From Pleurotus djamor (Eukaryota > Basidiomycota > Agaricomycetes > Agaricales > Pleurotaceae), in the NCBI GenBank assembly GCA_029747585.1, contig JAPEVF010001349.1:1-10748 (forward strand): DNA of 10,748 nt, read 5' to 3'. Position 1 is the first letter of the stretch. Every line of letters starts with the position of its first letter. This document shows, piece after piece, positions 8,636 to 10,748 of this stretch. The position numbers were made by a program, and so were the translations under genes. Under the pieces are notes generated by a model. The model had not been told where the DNA came from and ran no database searches. It saw only the letters and a list, made by a program, of their open reading frames with translations.

Positions 8636-10231
8636 ATGTCATTGAACCGAAACGCGAAGCGTTCGCGCGCCGTGACGCGCTCGCGGAACGTCCCCAACGC
8701 CAACACCGTCTCTACACTCCCCGTCGAGCTACTCGGAAAAATCTTCGTCGAAGCCAGGCAAAGCTACTGGGAATTACTCGAACGTGACGGCCCGAATGCA
8801 GTTGGTCTTGATACTTGGTTATACGCCGTCTGCGGGGTATGTACCCGATGGAGGAAGGTAGCACGCGAGACCCCTCGACTCTGGGGCTTTATCAGTCTAA
8901 CTTCGAACTCGGAGAGAACCATGGACGCACTCCGGATGTCTGCCTCATCACCTCTGCGCGTGCGAGGTGACATAACACGCCATCAATTAGGACTTTCGCA
9001 CTTCAAATCGACCTACGAAGTCCTACTCACCCACTTTGCTAGGATTCAGCAATTCAGTGTAGCGCTTCCCTTTGCCGACGACCGCGTGTCGAAAAGCTTT
9101 CTTCACCCTGCACCCATCCTTGAAGCACTTTGCATCAGGCATCCGATGGTGGCTCATCAGGTGGAATTACCGTCCCAAATGAACGCCCTTCGTACACTGG
9201 AGCTCTTCAATGCTATTACATCCGCTCATCTACCCCATCTACCATGCTTGACGAAGTTGACCATCTCCTCCGAGCTATTACCAGACTCTTCTTCAGTACA
9301 TTTGACGTGGCTTGTGCGTTCAATGCAGAATACGCCCATCATCCAGGAAGTCTTCATCAATATCCCAAAATTTAGAAACGATCTAGGTGCAACACCATTG
9401 GAGGCCGCGTCTCTACCATGCCTATCCCGTTTCTGCTTCTCGTCATCGTCCATCACCGGCCCCATGACGCTTTTTGATTTTCTGAATCACCCTGCGTCAA
9501 CAAAAATCGAGTATGCGCAGACATACGGCAGTACTTCAACCAGCAACTTGCCAAGCATTCGAAGCCTTCTCACTCGATTTACCCACTGGGCGGGAGCATC
9601 TATAAATCAAATCTGCATATCTGGGGATGCTCGCTTTGGGATCTCCGTTTTCACTGAACAGTCCCCATTGGAGCCACATATCACCATATCTCTTCCTAGC
9701 ATTGAAACATCTCATGATATTCCGCGCTGCATGGACGTCCTCTCTGCTCTCCCCCTTGATACGATTCCCGGCCTTACTCTTCATGCATTCGCTCATTCAC
9801 TAAGTTCGCAAGAGTCAAGCATCCTACAGCCCTTTCACGGTGTCGAAGTCCTAAAGTTGTCGGTCTGCCATCAGGATATGATGTGCGACCTCACGGGCCC
9901 CGATGACATTCCACCTATGCCCAAGTTGCGGAGCATCATCCTTACGGAATGCGATGGGAACATATTATTCGGCGAGCTGCACCGTCGGTTAAAGCGCCGA
10001 CAACGTCGTCAGGTGGCCAGTCTCGAAAAGATCTGCATCGTCGAGTGTAACATAGATAGGCGTGATGCGCGTTCCATTGACGATCTTGAAGATTTCTGTG
10101 AGGTCGAATGGGATGGCTTGCTTTCGTCAATGGACATATGGGAATCCGAGAGCGAATCGTCCGAATCATCAGACTCTTCTGCATGCTCGTTTGCTAGTGG
10201 CGATGATGCATTAGCGGCCTCATATCTATAG
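8636..10231 (+). CDS. F-box protein, single exon
   Basis: The 531-residue product has an N-terminal F-box-like region at about residues 24-86. It begins with TVSTLPVELLGKIFVEA, the usual LPxELLxxIF start, and continues through a 10-20 residue insertion to WLYAVCGVCTRWRKVARETP and RLWGFISL. This spacing, with the insertion before VCxxWR and the Pro-Arg-Leu-Trp ending, is characteristic of the expanded F-box families of agaricomycetes. F-box proteins bind Skp1 and present substrates to SCF ubiquitin ligases. The rest (about 90-490) has irregular leucine-rich segments such as LRTLELFNAI and LTKLTISSELL, consistent with a divergent LRR-like substrate-binding region. The C terminus is an acidic Ser/Glu run (ESESESSESSDSS), a possible casein kinase II target. 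The ATG at 8636 opens a basic N-terminal tail (NRNAKRSRAVTRSR) that could act as a nuclear localisation signal. No intron is needed. The substrate is unknown. Confidence 0.85.
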   Translation: MSLNRNAKRSRAVTRSRNVPNANTVSTLPVELLGKIFVEARQSYWELLERDGPNAVGLDTWLYAVCGVCTRWRKVARETPRLWGFISLTSNSERTMDALRMSASSPLRVRGDITRHQLGLSHFKSTYEVLLTHFARIQQFSVALPFADDRVSKSFLHPAPILEALCIRHPMVAHQVELPSQMNALRTLELFNAITSAHLPHLPCLTKLTISSELLPDSSSVHLTWLVRSMQNTPIIQEVFINIPKFRNDLGATPLEAASLPCLSRFCFSSSSITGPMTLFDFLNHPASTKIEYAQTYGSTSTSNLPSIRSLLTRFTHWAGASINQICISGDARFGISVFTEQSPLEPHITISLPSIETSHDIPRCMDVLSALPLDTIPGLTLHAFAHSLSSQESSILQPFHGVEVLKLSVCHQDMMCDLTGPDDIPPMPKLRSIILTECDGNILFGELHRRLKRRQRRQVASLEKICIVECNIDRRDARSIDDLEDFCEVEWDGLLSSMDIWESESESSESSDSSACSFASGDDALAASYL

Positions 10232-10748
10232 ACTAGTATTTATACTGGGTAACATCTGTTGAACATCTGACTACTAGTACCAGACACCCAACAAGTACCG
10301 AAGTTAGCAAAAAGTTAGAGTAGTGAATCTTTGAGCTTGTCATGGTTTCTCTCATATTATGAGCCTTTCACTTTGTATGCATCGTGTAAGTATTTCCTAA
10401 GCTGATCATCGTTGAAGATGCGAAAGGGTCACTGTTGTAGAAATCGGACTCGAGTCCAACTCAGCGAGCCTCGAGTTCAATGCTAAGGGCGCTTATTCGA
10501 CTTGAAGGTTCTCTGGTGGACCCAACTCGGACCAGTACTTGGCACAAAGAAGCTTGGGTTCGCCTCTGCTCGCATGGCTGCATCGAAGCACAGAACCTAA
10601 GGAACTTTTGAAGGGTGAAGACAACCGATATCAAGACCTTTGAAATTATAACACCCCGCCGATGTCATCCCGCACGACACACGGCACGACGATACATGTA
10701 TTTTTCCAGGCTACCAATTACCTACCCGCTCTGCTTGAGCTCTTTCAT
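10232..10748. other. right flank without a recognisable gene
   Basis: This stretch holds the 3' flank of the F-box gene and then about 400 bases without a supportable frame. Near 10447-10482 there is a perfect ten-base palindrome, GACTCGAGTC, followed by a second CTCGAGT copy about 22 bases on; its meaning is unclear. An ATG at 10696 opens a frame that stays open to the window edge (17 codons), which could be the start of another gene but is too short to judge. Confidence 0.35.

Noticed and set aside
10460..10495. Possible tRNA T-arm (GAGTTCAATGC)
   Set aside because: The bases on both sides of the putative loop do not pair and no anticodon or acceptor arm could be found.

Overview
The window looks like nuclear DNA of a filamentous basidiomycete, most likely an agaricomycete (mushroom-forming fungus). 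The reasons are intron-rich genes with many 52-60 nt introns using GTNNGY donors and CTGAY-like branch sites, a roughly balanced base composition, a single-exon F-box protein of the type expanded in mushrooms, and two members of a polytopic membrane-protein family I know only from agaricomycetes. No prokaryotic signals, rRNA, tRNA, CRISPR or intact transposon were seen. One ambiguous base (n at 5918) shows this is draft assembly sequence.

Layout from left to right. Positions 1-300 hold no supportable gene. Positions 310-871 on the minus strand hold coding-looking but interrupted blocks, probably a broken or very divergent gene. Positions 1309-2814 (+) are a five-exon gene for a 411-residue seven-helix membrane protein. 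Positions 2815-3632 are the spacer between two convergent genes and contain a plus-strand frame that reads like protein but has two stops. Positions 3633-4926 (-) are a paralogue of the first membrane protein (354 residues) with the same four intron positions and phases, so the two genes form a tail-to-tail duplicate pair. Positions 4927-6548 have no gene I can support. Positions 6549-8003 (+) are a three-exon gene for a 447-residue protein that I read as two tandem RNase III-fold domains, both without the catalytic acidic residues. Positions 8004-8635 are a spacer. Positions 8636-10231 (+) are a single-exon F-box protein of 531 residues. The last 517 bases carry no recognisable gene.

There is no operon or obvious joint pathway. 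The membrane-protein pair is a local gene-family expansion. The pseudo-RNase III protein and the F-box protein lie head-to-tail but show no functional link. The most novel item is the tandem catalytically dead RNase III-like protein. Secondary items are the conserved exon architecture of the convergent paralogues, two decayed coding patches near them, and an 18-nt match to a Tn5/Nextera adapter inside an intron, which may be a library artefact.
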